Positions 17,538 through 27,518 of a DNA stretch of 64,000 nucleotides are shown here, piece by piece. Within the stretch, counting starts at the first letter, position 1. Each line of letters begins with the position of its first letter. The notes beneath the pieces are model-generated. The model did not search any database. It saw nothing but the letters and a program-made list of their open reading frames with translations, and had not been told where the DNA came from. The translations under genes and the position numbers were made by a program. Source of the stretch: Streptomyces albipurpureus (lineage in GTDB: Bacteria; Actinomycetota; Actinomycetes; Streptomycetales; Streptomycetaceae); contig NZ_JAMQAW010000006.1 of the NCBI RefSeq assembly GCF_023701525.1, positions 245,350-309,349 of the forward strand, in the 5' to 3' direction.

Positions 17538-17575
17538 CAGTGCCCCGCACCGGAGCTTTCCGGCGCGGGGCACTG
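17538..17575. terminator. Bidirectional hairpin between convergent genes
   Basis: CAGTGCCCCGC (17538-17548) pairs with GCGGGGCACTG (17565-17575), with an inner GGAGC/TTTCC-type loop. It sits in the 49 bases between the DUF397 stop and the methyltransferase stop, so it can terminate both convergent transcripts. Confidence 0.85.
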
Positions 17576-17579
17576 TCGT

Positions 17580-20500
17580 TCACGCTGTGGGAGGCGTCCA
17601 CTTCCCCTGGTCGATGGCGTCCTGGAGACAGGCGGAGAAGTGCGCGTGCGCAGCGCGCATCTCCGCCTCACGGTCGGCCTTGTAGAAGGGAGCGGTGTAG
17701 CCCTCGGGAGGCTCGGGCCGCTCCTTCTGCTGGTAGGCGAGGAAGTGCTCGTAGTGTTCTTTGGTCTGGCCATGGCCATGGGCGTACGGGTCCCGAGCCA
17801 GACGGCGCCCATTGACGTCGAACCACATGTTTGACTCACGGTCCGCAAGGATCGCGTACCGCGCCTTGTGGATGGCGATGAGCTCGTCCGCACTCATCCC
17901 GAGCCACACCGCCACTAGGGCATCGATCTCCACGAGGGCGGCGCGACGCTCGTACTCGGTACGGAGCGGGGTGCCGTACTCCCAGGTCTTCTGGAGCCTG
18001 CCTGCGAGCGGTGCCAGGTCAGGCCAGGACACCACCCAATCCTCATAGGCCGGCCACGTCATGTCGTACAGCTCGGCCCAGAGCGGTGCGTACGCGTCTG
18101 TGAGGCAGTTGAGCCGGAGTGTCCGGAGGAGGAGAGGGCCGGACAGTGGATGGGTGGGGTCGGCGTAGGGCATCTTGTACGCCTCGGCTACTCGGAGATC
18201 CGCTCTTCCAGTGATGCGAAGCAGATAGTCGATCGGAAGCGATGCCCAGAACCCAGCATTCAGTGACGTGGCTCTGTTGTTCGCCAAAGCCACGGAATGG
18301 ACGGCATCCACATGCGCTGGACCAGGCGGTACGACACACGCGAAGAGGCTCCGCTCGGTGTTGAACGGGATCATTCGGCGCCACGCCAGCCGATAGAACC
18401 GGGTGTAGGGCTGGAAGAACCACAACCTCAGTCGCAGCAGTTCCCGCTGTTCGCCCTCATCCAACTTCAGCTCGTCTGCTGTCAGCACGTCGCCGCGAGT
18501 CGCCCACTCCTCGCCGCTCGGCTGCCAGTCGGTCTCCGAGCGCGATCGGTCCCGCCAGCGGTCCTGCTCCCGTTCGTATTCCTTAAGCGAGCATGTCTCA
18601 GGACGGATGTAGTTCGTCCGTGGTACGGCATCCGCCGGAAGAGCTGTCAGGTCGAAGCTGGTCCAGTCATGATTACCCCGGCACGGCAACTTGGGCTGTT
18701 TGCTGATCGGCGTAGCAATGCCGAAATGTGGCCCTTGGAGAACCAGATCAGCCAGCGAGGCTGGCTGAGACGTGGACCAAGCGATGAACCCATCCTTTTT
18801 GCCGTTCGTTTCGTTGTAGCCAGGACTTACAGACGGCTTCTGCTGCCCAAGGCGCGCGCCAACAGCTGAAAGAGCCTCAATCGCTCCCTGTTCCTGCGTG
18901 GTGGTCGGCTGGAGCAGAGCAGCCTGAGACTCAGGAACATCCATGTCTCCTGTCAGCCGTCGCCATTCCGCCAAAATGGAGTCGTTGATCTCAATCACTC
19001 GTGCCCGATGCGGACGCAGGTCCCAGGTACCGGCGTGCCTCATACCGGGTACCTCACCCTCGCCATCGTGGAGCAGCGACGCCACCAGCGGTTCAACACC
19101 ATACAAGCGGCTTAGGTTGTCGAAACGGATCGCTTCTTGACGGGTGCCGTAGATATGCACACCAAATTCGGTGTTTCTACTTGCTTCAAAGGCCCAGTTT
19201 CCGACGTTGATGAATCCTGCGTGTAGCCGCAAGTGTCGATAGGCCGCGCCGCGAAGCCGCCCATCTTTCACCCCTCCGAAGTGAGTGTCCGGATGGATCA
19301 GGCCCGCCATGCCGTCCTGACCAAGATTGCTCCAGACCCGGCTCATGAAGGCTCGATACAGGTCTGGGCGAGTCCCGGCGAGCACCGAGTATGCGGCGGG
19401 TGACCCCAGCATCCCCGATACCCCGCTGATCGCCGCGAGCTCACGCAGGTAGTACCGGCGTGCCCCCTCGTCTCCCAGCAACGACTCCTTCTTTTCCCGC
19501 CGCTCCGCTGCCGAAGGCTGTTCGACGAGCATGAACCACGGGTCAAGCTCCGCCAGCACCTGGCTTTCTAGCCACTCTGGCCGCACCCACGGCGGGTTCC
19601 CCACCTGGAGGTCGAACCCGCCCCCCGGTCCCCGGAACACATGCGCGAAGTGCAGTTCCCAGTGGAAGAAGCCGTGGCCGTCCTCCGCCTTTATGTCCTT
19701 CTCCGTCGTGCCCGCGATGTCCTCGACAGTGCTCAGCCACGGGTAGCGGAAAGGAAGCAGCGCGGCGGGCCACGTGCCGAGGAAGCCCTCCAGGCGGTCC
19801 TCCACGCCGGCCAGCAGCTCCAGCGCCTCATCGGGACCGAGCTCGTCGATGCCCGAGAGCAACGACTCCTCGGGCATGTCGGCCGTGCCGAGGACCTTCT
19901 CCAGGAAGTCCAGCCAGTCGCCGAAGTTCTGGAGTGGAATGGTCTTCCGCTCCTCATCCTTGATCTGGCTTCTACGCCCCGACGGGCCCCGCCTCGCGGC
20001 TGTCGCCAGGCCCGCGTCCGAGTCCGTTCCCCCGTCCAGTTCCGCCTGCTCCCCGTCCGGGTCAGGGAACAGTCCGCTCGCGCGCCACAACTGGTCCCCG
20101 GGCGCCGGCTCCACCGTCTCTCGCAGCAGCCCGGCCATCGACGACTCGTCGACGAGCGTGCCGCCCTTCGCGTAGTCCGGGTGCGTGCCGTCCAGCAGGT
20201 CGACCCGGTCCAGTGGCCAGAACCACAGCGCGCACCAGGCGTCCATGACGGTCTTCAGCCGCCAGTACGGGGTGCCGTGGCGGGTCAGGTCGTCGAGGAC
20301 CTTCTGCTTGTCCTCCGCCTCCGACGATTGCTCCAGCCAGTCCGCGCCCCAGACGTCGATGCGGCGGGCCACCGCCCGCTCGGAGAGTTCGAGGCGGGTC
20401 GCGACCAGCGACCAGAGGAACTCGGTACGCCGGGCCACACCCTGGAGGCGGACCAGTTCGGTCGTGTCCGCCGTCTTGCGCCAGCGGTCGTAGCGCTTGC

Positions 20501-23096
20501 GCCGGGCCTCGTCGGTCTCATCTCCGCGCTCCTGGAACGGCTTCGGCCCCTTCGGGGCCTTCTGGACGCCCCTGCGCCACTGCCCCAGCGTCTTCGCCTC
20601 GTCCTCGGCGAGCTTCTTGGCCTCCGGCTCGCCGGCGACCGCGCCCCAGCCGATCGCGGGCAGCAGGAACTGGTGCACCGCGCCCTCGGGCAGCTCACCG
20701 TCACGGAACGGCAGGTCCGTCGGCGGGAGGGTGCCCTTCTTGGCCAGCCAGCCGCCTCCGGCCAGGTCGTCGGCCCCGTACACCTTGCGGCTCGCGCCGA
20801 TGAGCGAGTTGCCGCGCCGCAGGTGGAGGCCGAACCAGGGGGCCCGCATGCCGGGGTGCATGGAGTTGAGCCAGAGGGAGACCTCGGCCAGCTCCACCGC
20901 TGTGGCGTTGAGGTCCACACCGTAGGCGTTGTGCAGGGCGATGTACGCCTTGGCCTTCTGGAGTTCGATCTGCCGCAGTTCGGGGTCCACCCGGCGGCCC
21001 AGCTCGCGTTCGCGGCGGCGCAGGTACTCGGCGGCCACCTGGTCGATGGCCTCGTTGAGGAACGCGCCCGAGCCGAGGGCCGGTTCGCAGATCTTCCACC
21101 CCAGCAGTTCCCTGGCCGGGGTGGTCGCGCCGTCCTGGTCGAGCCGGTACTTGAGGGCCAGCTCGACGGTGACCTCGGTGAGGGACTTCGGGGTGTAGTA
21201 GGAGGCGGAGGTCTGACGGTCGCGGCCTGCCAGCCGGTAGACGAAGGAATCCTTGGGGTGGGGCACCCGCTCCGGGCGGCCGGTCTCCTCGTTGGTCCGC
21301 TTGACGAAGACGGAATCGTCGTAGTCCTGGGCGCGGGAGGCGGGGACCATCCAGCTGCCGCCCGCCGGGTCGCCGCCCTTGGCGACCTCGTACAGCTCCT
21401 CCTCGGCGATGAACCCGGTGTAGGACATCAGGCCCTCGTACACCGCGCCGAGCTGGTTGATGCCGAGCTGGGCGTAGGAGATGAAGCCGCCGCGCTCCCG
21501 CCCCCTGCCCTTGGTGAGCATCAGGCGGCGCAGCACCTTGTGCAGGGTCTCGTTGCGCAGCCGGGTGTCCAGGAAGGGGCGGCGCTTCTCCCCCTCCCCG
21601 CCCTGGTAGGCCGGGTTCTCGATCTGGTCGTCCGAGATGAGCCGGACGGCCCCCTTGGTGAACAGCTCGGAGTGCAGGGCCTCGAAGCGCAGGCCCGCGC
21701 TGGTGCTGCGGGCGGCTGCGCGGCGGGCGCGGTCGGCCTCGCGGACGCGTTCGGTGTACTCGGCCTGGGTGATCGTGCCGGCGGCGAGCAGCCCCGCCGC
21801 CTCGTTCTCGGCCTCCGTCGCCTCGCGGGACGCCGCCTCCGCCGCGAGGTCCTCGGGCTCGGTGCCGTAGCGGCGGTGGCCCTTCTCGACCTTCTCGAAG
21901 AGCAGGTCGAGCGACTCGTACAGGTGGAAGCCGCGCCGGGAGCGCTCGCCGACGAGGTCGCGCAGGACGAGGTCGCCGAGGCGCTGGAGTCCGTAGCCCT
22001 GCTCGTACTCGGGGTAGTCGGAGGGCAGGATGCCGAGGGCCGGGCTGGCTTCGGCGTAGAGGAGGAACAGGATGCGGTACAGGTAGCGCAGCGACTCGCG
22101 GCTGAGTTCCTTGGCGAGGCGGGCCGGGTCGTCCAGTGCGGCGGGGGCGACGCCGTTCTCCGGTTGACGCAGGCGGTCCAGGACCTCGTTGGCGATCCAC
22201 TCGACGCTCAGGCGCAGGCCTTCGCGGAGTTCGGTGGAGACGCCGACGGCGTGCTTGCCCGAGCGGTCGAGGAAGGCGGCGAGCGGTGCGGTGCCGCCCT
22301 CGGTGGGGACGCGGAGCGAGTCCGAACCGAAGAGGGCCGCCAGGGTGTCGAGTTCGCCGCCGTGGCGGTCGTCGCGGCGGTGCAGGGCAGCGTCGAGGTC
22401 GGCGGCGAGATAGCGGCCCTCGGGCCAGGCGAGGCGGTCGGCGAGGACGACGACACCGCCGACGAGCAGGAGGACGTGGCGCGGGGGCGCGTCGCAGCTG
22501 AAGAGGAAGTCGGTGAGGGCCTTGGCGTCTTCGAGATCTGGCGCGGAGCTCTCCATCTCCACCGGGTGGAGCAGCCGGCCGGCGCCGTCCGGGTCGAGAG
22601 CGGCGTCGGATTCGGTGGTCCAGCCGCAAGCGACCGCGTACAGGCCGGGTTCGGCGTGGACGACCTGGACGTCGTACGCGCGGTCGGCGCGGTGGACTGT
22701 CGCGGTCTGCTCGTGGGCGTCGGCGTAGCCGAGGGCGCGCAGGGTGTCCAGGTGGCTCTCGGTGTACCGCTTGCGCCAGCCCTCGGGTTCGGGCGCGTCG
22801 GGTTCGGAGAGCGCGGCGGCGTCCTGGGCGAGTACGGCGCGGCCGGCGAAGTAGGGGCCGTGCAGGGCGCGCAGGCCCTCGCGGGGGGTGCGGACGCGCG
22901 GTGGTACGGAGTCGGGGTCGAGGCCCTGGCGGGCGGCTTCGGCGACGGCGTCGGCGTGGCGGCGGCGTTCGGTCTCCTCGAAGGCCGCCCAGCGGGTGAG
23001 GAGACCGTCTTTCGCCTTGAGGTCCTTGGGGAGGACCTCGGCGAGGTAGTGCGGCGAAAGGTAGTCGCCGTGGTTGACCAGCGAGTCGTACGTCAC
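17580..23096 (-). CDS. Large Eco57I-type N6-adenine DNA methyltransferase (DISARM DrmMI-like)
   Basis: An 1838-aa protein. SAM-binding motif I, EPALGSGAFLNEA, lies near residue 669; catalytic motif IV, NPPW, lies near residue 1166. The order I then IV marks a gamma-class N6-adenine methylase. About 670 residues precede motif I and about 670 follow motif IV; the latter should be the target-recognition part. No PD-(D/E)XK motif is obvious in the N-terminus, so it looks like a modification enzyme rather than a fused type IIG nuclease. The start is a GTG at 23096, one base after the SNF2 stop, with GGAG 8 bases ahead. An open frame to 23321 overlaps the SNF2 gene and is discarded. Base composition falls clearly in the last third (about 52-60% G+C in lines 18721 and 18781 against 75% at 22321), suggesting an exchanged recognition domain. 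Confidence 0.88.
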   Translation of the reverse strand: MTYDSLVNHGDYLSPHYLAEVLPKDLKAKDGLLTRWAAFEETERRRHADAVAEAARQGLDPDSVPPRVRTPREGLRALHGPYFAGRAVLAQDAAALSEPDAPEPEGWRKRYTESHLDTLRALGYADAHEQTATVHRADRAYDVQVVHAEPGLYAVACGWTTESDAALDPDGAGRLLHPVEMESSAPDLEDAKALTDFLFSCDAPPRHVLLLVGGVVVLADRLAWPEGRYLAADLDAALHRRDDRHGGELDTLAALFGSDSLRVPTEGGTAPLAAFLDRSGKHAVGVSTELREGLRLSVEWIANEVLDRLRQPENGVAPAALDDPARLAKELSRESLRYLYRILFLLYAEASPALGILPSDYPEYEQGYGLQRLGDLVLRDLVGERSRRGFHLYESLDLLFEKVEKGHRRYGTEPEDLAAEAASREATEAENEAAGLLAAGTITQAEYTERVREADRARRAAARSTSAGLRFEALHSELFTKGAVRLISDDQIENPAYQGGEGEKRRPFLDTRLRNETLHKVLRRLMLTKGRGRERGGFISYAQLGINQLGAVYEGLMSYTGFIAEEELYEVAKGGDPAGGSWMVPASRAQDYDDSVFVKRTNEETGRPERVPHPKDSFVYRLAGRDRQTSASYYTPKSLTEVTVELALKYRLDQDGATTPARELLGWKICEPALGSGAFLNEAIDQVAAEYLRRRERELGRRVDPELRQIELQKAKAYIALHNAYGVDLNATAVELAEVSLWLNSMHPGMRAPWFGLHLRRGNSLIGASRKVYGADDLAGGGWLAKKGTLPPTDLPFRDGELPEGAVHQFLLPAIGWGAVAGEPEAKKLAEDEAKTLGQWRRGVQKAPKGPKPFQERGDETDEARRKRYDRWRKTADTTELVRLQGVARRTEFLWSLVATRLELSERAVARRIDVWGADWLEQSSEAEDKQKVLDDLTRHGTPYWRLKTVMDAWCALWFWPLDRVDLLDGTHPDYAKGGTLVDESSMAGLLRETVEPAPGDQLWRASGLFPDPDGEQAELDGGTDSDAGLATAARRGPSGRRSQIKDEERKTIPLQNFGDWLDFLEKVLGTADMPEESLLSGIDELGPDEALELLAGVEDRLEGFLGTWPAALLPFRYPWLSTVEDIAGTTEKDIKAEDGHGFFHWELHFAHVFRGPGGGFDLQVGNPPWVRPEWLESQVLAELDPWFMLVEQPSAAERREKKESLLGDEGARRYYLRELAAISGVSGMLGSPAAYSVLAGTRPDLYRAFMSRVWSNLGQDGMAGLIHPDTHFGGVKDGRLRGAAYRHLRLHAGFINVGNWAFEASRNTEFGVHIYGTRQEAIRFDNLSRLYGVEPLVASLLHDGEGEVPGMRHAGTWDLRPHRARVIEINDSILAEWRRLTGDMDVPESQAALLQPTTTQEQGAIEALSAVGARLGQQKPSVSPGYNETNGKKDGFIAWSTSQPASLADLVLQGPHFGIATPISKQPKLPCRGNHDWTSFDLTALPADAVPRTNYIRPETCSLKEYEREQDRWRDRSRSETDWQPSGEEWATRGDVLTADELKLDEGEQRELLRLRLWFFQPYTRFYRLAWRRMIPFNTERSLFACVVPPGPAHVDAVHSVALANNRATSLNAGFWASLPIDYLLRITGRADLRVAEAYKMPYADPTHPLSGPLLLRTLRLNCLTDAYAPLWAELYDMTWPAYEDWVVSWPDLAPLAGRLQKTWEYGTPLRTEYERRAALVEIDALVAVWLGMSADELIAIHKARYAILADRESNMWFDVNGRRLARDPYAHGHGQTKEHYEHFLAYQQKERPEPPEGYTAPFYKADREAEMRAAHAHFSACLQDAIDQGKWTPPTA

Positions 23097-23097
23097 G

Positions 23098-26097
23098 TCA
23101 GTTCTCCGCCTGGGCGTCGGACGGGTGGGCGGCGTCGGTGGTGGCGGCCGTGTCCGGGGCGCCGGGGCGGTCGAGGACGGCGAGGACTCGCAGGAGCGGC
23201 CGGCCGGTGGTGTGCAACTGGTCCAGGAGACGGGCCAGTTCGTCGGCGGTCTCCTCGACGGTGCGCTCACGGCGACCGGTGACACCGGGCAGCAGGGAAT
23301 CGGCACGCCACTGGGCGACATGGTCGCGATAGGCGGCGAGGGGGCCGCTGATCTGCTCCTCCCACTGCGCCCTGCCAGCGTCCAGGTGGTGCCGGGCGGC
23401 GGCGACGGCGGCCGGGACGAGGGCCTGGAGCCGGTCCGGGTCCTGCGGGCCGCCGGTACGGGCCAGCCTCGGGCCGACCTTCGCGTCGCGCAGTGCGTCG
23501 GCCATGGGGCGTACCTCGGGTGTGCCGGTGCCGTCGGCGCCGAGCCCGGTGACGGCCATCCAGCGGACCACGGTCGGGCGGCCGAGGGCGTTGGAGTGGA
23601 TGCCCTGGACGAGGAAGACCGGTCCTTCGACGTGGGGCGTGGTGATGACCGGGGCCTCCTGCCGGCCGAACTCGACCAGGACCTTGTCCGTCAGCCACTC
23701 CACCACCGGGTGGATGTCGGTGAGGAAGGAGACGTCGGGCCACATCGTGGTGCTGCTGTCCCTGGCCTCGTTGAGCTTGCGCTGCGCGAGGGTGCGGTCG
23801 AAGGTGACCAGCATCCGCTCGGCGACGCGCTGCTCCCTGAGGTAGGAGGGCGGCAGGGCCTTGAGGCGGTGCAGCAGGTCGGGTGCCAGGGCCGGGGAGA
23901 GGGAAAAGTAGGCGCCGCCCTCGGCGTCGGTGCCCGACGCCAGACCGATCAGGGCCTCGGCGCGCTCCTGGTACACCTCGTCGAGGGCGGTGGCGACGAA
24001 GTCGGCCGTGTCACCGTCGAAGAGGGAGATCAGCTCGGCGCGGGCGGGCAGCTCCTGTTCAGTGATCGTGTCCACCTGGCCGAACAGGTCGGCGAGCGCG
24101 GTGTCCTCGGCGGGGGCCGAGTCCAAGAACTCCTCGACGGTGGCGCCCCGGACCAGTTCCTTGATCAGTCGGCGCTCCTCCTCCTCGGCCCGGTAGAGCC
24201 CGGACACGGCCTCGGCCGTGCCGTCCAGCTTGTGTGCCTCCTCCTCCCGGCGCAGCAGCTTCTCGGCGACCGTTCGGTCGTCCTTGGCGCCGTGGGCGGC
24301 CGAGGTGAGGATCAGCGCGTGGAACCGGGGCTCGTGCTTCTGCCCGTAACGGTCGATACGGCCGTTGCGCTGTTCGATGCGGATCAGGGACCACGGGATG
24401 TCGTAGTGGATGAGGTGGTGGCACTGGCGGTGCAGGTTGACGCCCTCGGAGGCCACATCCCCCGTGAGCAGCAGCCGGACGGGGGTGTCGGCGAGGCCGA
24501 ACGACTCCAGGACCTTGCCCTGCTCCTCGTCGCTGAGACCGCCGTGCATCACGGCCACGGCTTTTGATGTGCCCTCGGGTCCGACGGGGAAGCCGAGGCG
24601 GGCGGGAATGACCTCGGCGAGCCAGGTCAGCGTACGGACGCGTTCGGAGAAGACGACGGCCCGCGTGGGGGACTTGGGGCCGACGCCGATCTCCTTGAGC
24701 TGGGCGAGGAGTGCGTCGAGCTTGGCGGAGTCACCGGGAGCGGTGCCGTCACCCATGCCGGCGACGATCTTCCGGAGCCGGGCGAGCGCGGCCTGCTCGG
24801 TGGCGATGGCCGGATCGGGGCGTACTCCCTTCTCCTCGGCCTTGCGGACCCGGTCGGCGAGGGAGGCGACGCGGTTGGTGACCGTCTCGCCCAGGGCCAT
24901 GTGCGAGGACAGGAAGGTCTTGAGCAGGTTGTAGGCGAAGACCGGTTCGACGGCGACCGAGACGGGGTCCTGGCCGGCCGTGCCGAACTCCGTGTCCGTC
25001 GGCGGGGCGGGAATCCAGTGCTCGGCCAGTTCGGCGAAGACCCGTTCCTCCGCCTCGGTGGCGGCGCAGTGGAGGGAGACGGTGGGGCCCCGGTCCGGCC
25101 ATTCGGTGCCCATCTCGGCCCGGACCTCGGGGCTGATCTTGGTGCGCCGGATGTAGAGGTGCCCGAGGTCCCGGGCCGGGTCGTAGTGGTCGCGGTCGGC
25201 GATGGCGGCCGGGTCGAGGAGGGAGATCAGGTCCGCGAAGGACCGCTTGTCGCCGTTGTGCGGGGTGGCGCTGGCGAGCAGCAGGGCGTCCGTACGCGGT
25301 GCGAGGGTCTCGGCGAGGGCGCGGCGCTGGCTGCCCGGGTTGATCAGGTTGTGGGACTCGTCGATGACGACGGCGTCCCAGCGGATGCGCTCCAGGTGGT
25401 GCCGGTACTGGCCGATGTTCTTGAGGGTGTCCACGGAGATGATCACGCGCTTGTAGTGCGTGAACGGGTTCCGCCCCGCGGGAAGTTCGCGCTGGACGCG
25501 CTGGATACCGAGCGAGTCGAGCCGTACGAGCGGGATGGAGAAACGGGTCCACAGCTCGTGCTGGAACTGCTCCAGGATGCTCTGCGGGGTCACGACGAGG
25601 ATGCGCTCGCCGCGGCCTCGGCGGATGAGCTCCGCGAGGGTCAGGCCGATCTCCAGGGTCTTGCCGAGGCCGACGACGTCGGCGATCAGGACCCGCGGGC
25701 GGAGGTTGCGCATGGACAGGGCGAGCTCGGCGGGGCGCTGCTGGTAGACGAGCGGGTCAAGGAGGAAGCGGTCGGCGAGGGCGAGGCCCCGCTCCGACTG
25801 GGGCAGCGGCGTCTTGCGCAGGGCCGCTTCGAGGAACAGGCGGCTGCGCCGGAAGTACGAGGAGGTGTCGGGCACGAGGCGGGTCTTCTCCGGGTCCAGG
25901 AGTTCCACCGTGTCGATCCCGCTGAAGAAGACGGCCTCCTCGTCCCGGACGAACTCGGAGACGCCGACCGCCTCGATCCTCTCCTCGTCATAGTCGGTCG
26001 TGCTGGTGTTGCGGACCAGCCACTCCTCGTCCCGTACGAGGATCTGCGCGCCCGGCGGGAACCGGGTCCCCTCCTGCGTCGCCCCCTGGTCGGTCAC
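23098..26097 (-). CDS. SNF2-type helicase, DISARM DrmD-like
   Basis: A 999-aa superfamily 2 translocase of the RapA/SNF2 group. It has Walker A in ADVVGLGKTLEIG, DEAH-type motif II as VIDESHN, LASATPHNG as motif III, and motif VI QRNGRIDRYGQ, with the helicase C domain around TGDVASEGVNLHRQ. The remaining 350 residues are uncharacterised. I place the start at the GTG at 26097, behind GAAGGGG; another GTG at 26139 lacks a ribosome-binding site. DrmD is a SNF2 helicase of about this length, encoded next to the drmMI methylase in class 1 DISARM, and here the methylase begins one base after this stop. The pairing supports a joint modification/restriction role. Confidence 0.85.
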   Translation of the reverse strand: MTDQGATQEGTRFPPGAQILVRDEEWLVRNTSTTDYDEERIEAVGVSEFVRDEEAVFFSGIDTVELLDPEKTRLVPDTSSYFRRSRLFLEAALRKTPLPQSERGLALADRFLLDPLVYQQRPAELALSMRNLRPRVLIADVVGLGKTLEIGLTLAELIRRGRGERILVVTPQSILEQFQHELWTRFSIPLVRLDSLGIQRVQRELPAGRNPFTHYKRVIISVDTLKNIGQYRHHLERIRWDAVVIDESHNLINPGSQRRALAETLAPRTDALLLASATPHNGDKRSFADLISLLDPAAIADRDHYDPARDLGHLYIRRTKISPEVRAEMGTEWPDRGPTVSLHCAATEAEERVFAELAEHWIPAPPTDTEFGTAGQDPVSVAVEPVFAYNLLKTFLSSHMALGETVTNRVASLADRVRKAEEKGVRPDPAIATEQAALARLRKIVAGMGDGTAPGDSAKLDALLAQLKEIGVGPKSPTRAVVFSERVRTLTWLAEVIPARLGFPVGPEGTSKAVAVMHGGLSDEEQGKVLESFGLADTPVRLLLTGDVASEGVNLHRQCHHLIHYDIPWSLIRIEQRNGRIDRYGQKHEPRFHALILTSAAHGAKDDRTVAEKLLRREEEAHKLDGTAEAVSGLYRAEEEERRLIKELVRGATVEEFLDSAPAEDTALADLFGQVDTITEQELPARAELISLFDGDTADFVATALDEVYQERAEALIGLASGTDAEGGAYFSLSPALAPDLLHRLKALPPSYLREQRVAERMLVTFDRTLAQRKLNEARDSSTTMWPDVSFLTDIHPVVEWLTDKVLVEFGRQEAPVITTPHVEGPVFLVQGIHSNALGRPTVVRWMAVTGLGADGTGTPEVRPMADALRDAKVGPRLARTGGPQDPDRLQALVPAAVAAARHHLDAGRAQWEEQISGPLAAYRDHVAQWRADSLLPGVTGRRERTVEETADELARLLDQLHTTGRPLLRVLAVLDRPGAPDTAATTDAAHPSDAQAEN

Positions 26098-26199
26098 TCG
26101 CGGCCCCTTCGTCTTCCCGTGTGTTGTCGCTCTCGCCACCGCAAGTCTGTCACGGGGAGGAAGGCGGGTGTACGGGGTCGGGCGCGGTGCCGCGCCTAC

Positions 26200-27399
26200 T
26201 CAGAAGCGGGCCTCGCGGGCGTACCCGGCGCGAATCTGCTCGGCGATCCTCAAGGGCGCGGAGGGCCGGACGGCAGGCCCCCCGCCGCGTGGGCGCGGAC
26301 GGGTGTCCGGGCGCGAGGACGTGGTCTCCTGCCGGGCGGCGGCATCGGACTCCGAGCCGTCTCCGTCGAGGTCTTGGTCGGGGTCCTGGTCCGCGAGCGG
26401 GGTCACTGGCGCGCGCCCCCGCTCGTCGTCCTCGACCGCCGCCTGGTCGATGACGGCGGGCGTGTAGGCGGGTGCGCCGGCTCCCGCCGGGGGTTCGGGA
26501 GCCGGCGCGGGAAGCTGGGGCACGCTGATCTCGGGCGTCAGATCGGTGAGGCGGCGCTTGGCCTGGAGGGCGTTCAGACCCTGTTCCCGGATGACGCGCA
26601 CCAGCCGCTCAGTGACCTCGGGCAGCAGCGGCCGTGCGCCCGGATCGAGCGCCAGCATGTCCGTGATCAGCGGCACCAGCTCTGGTGGGGCGTTCGTCAG
26701 ATCGGGAGGGGTCGCCAGGTCCTCGATCTTCAGGGCGACGGCCTGCCACGTCGGCCCCTCGTACGGGTAGCGCCCGGTCGCGGCGAAGAGCAGCACCGCG
26801 CCCAGCGCGTACACGTCGGCGGACCGGTCCAACTGGTGCTCGCCCCGGGCCTGCTCGGGCGGCATACAGAGCACGCTGCCGACGACGAAGCCGGTGGCTG
26901 TCAGGGTGGTGCGGCGTTCCGCGAGCACAGCGAGACCGAAGTCGATCACCTTGGGGCCGTAGGGGGAGAGCAGGATGTTCTGCGGCTTCAGGTCGCGGTG
27001 GAGCAGTCCCGCGTCGTGGACCGTGCCGAGGCCCTCGGCGAGCAGCGCTCCGAGGCTGGCGGTCTCGACGAGCGGCAGCGGCCCCTGCCCGGCGACCAGG
27101 GTGCGCAGGTCGGGTCCGGGGACGTACTCGACCGCGAGCCAGGGCTGATCGGCGCTCGCGTCGGCGCCGACGAAGGCCGCGACGAAGGGGCCGTAGACGG
27201 TGCGCAGGCTCTCCACTTCGGACAGGAAGCGTGCCCGGGTGTCCTCGTCGAGCACGGAGGGCTTGATGACCTTCACAGCGGCCTGGTGGCCGGCCGCGGA
27301 CTCGCCCAGGAACACCTGGCCCATGCCGCCGGAACCGATCCGGCACACGAGCGTGAAGCCCCCGATCTCCTTCGGGTCGTCGTCCCTCAGTGGTTCCAC
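26200..27399 (-). CDS. Serine/threonine protein kinase, soluble
   Basis: A 399-aa Hanks-type kinase. It shows the glycine loop RIGSGGMGQVFLG, the ATP-anchoring Lys in AAVKVIKP, the catalytic loop HRDLKPQNIL and DFG in VIDFGLAV, then GSVLCMPPEQARG in the activation segment. After residue 290 comes a disordered Pro/Ala/Asp-rich tail. There is no transmembrane helix or PASTA domain, unlike PknB, so it acts in the cytoplasm. The GTG at 27399 is chosen because GGGGGAGG lies 9 bases ahead. It lies 102 bases upstream of the SNF2 gene and 119 bases after the SWIM gene, all in one direction. Kinases occur in some antiphage loci (for example PglW of BREX type 2), so a link to the SNF2/methylase pair is plausible but unproven. 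Confidence 0.88.
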   Translation of the reverse strand: MEPLRDDDPKEIGGFTLVCRIGSGGMGQVFLGESAAGHQAAVKVIKPSVLDEDTRARFLSEVESLRTVYGPFVAAFVGADASADQPWLAVEYVPGPDLRTLVAGQGPLPLVETASLGALLAEGLGTVHDAGLLHRDLKPQNILLSPYGPKVIDFGLAVLAERRTTLTATGFVVGSVLCMPPEQARGEHQLDRSADVYALGAVLLFAATGRYPYEGPTWQAVALKIEDLATPPDLTNAPPELVPLITDMLALDPGARPLLPEVTERLVRVIREQGLNALQAKRRLTDLTPEISVPQLPAPAPEPPAGAGAPAYTPAVIDQAAVEDDERGRAPVTPLADQDPDQDLDGDGSESDAAARQETTSSRPDTRPRPRGGGPAVRPSAPLRIAEQIRAGYAREARF

Positions 27400-27518
27400 G
27401 GTGTCACGCCTCCCCCTTGCGGTCCGCACCCCACGATCCCGCGCGGTGGACCTACCCGGACCGGGAGGCAGTCTATGCAGGTCCTCCATCGCCCTGTACC
27501 GCCGCGTGACGGTCGTCG

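Noticed and set aside
19641..23282. 1213-aa plus-strand open frame opposite the methyltransferase
   Set aside because: Antisense of a gene with motifs I and IV; Arg/Gly/Val-rich with no domain.
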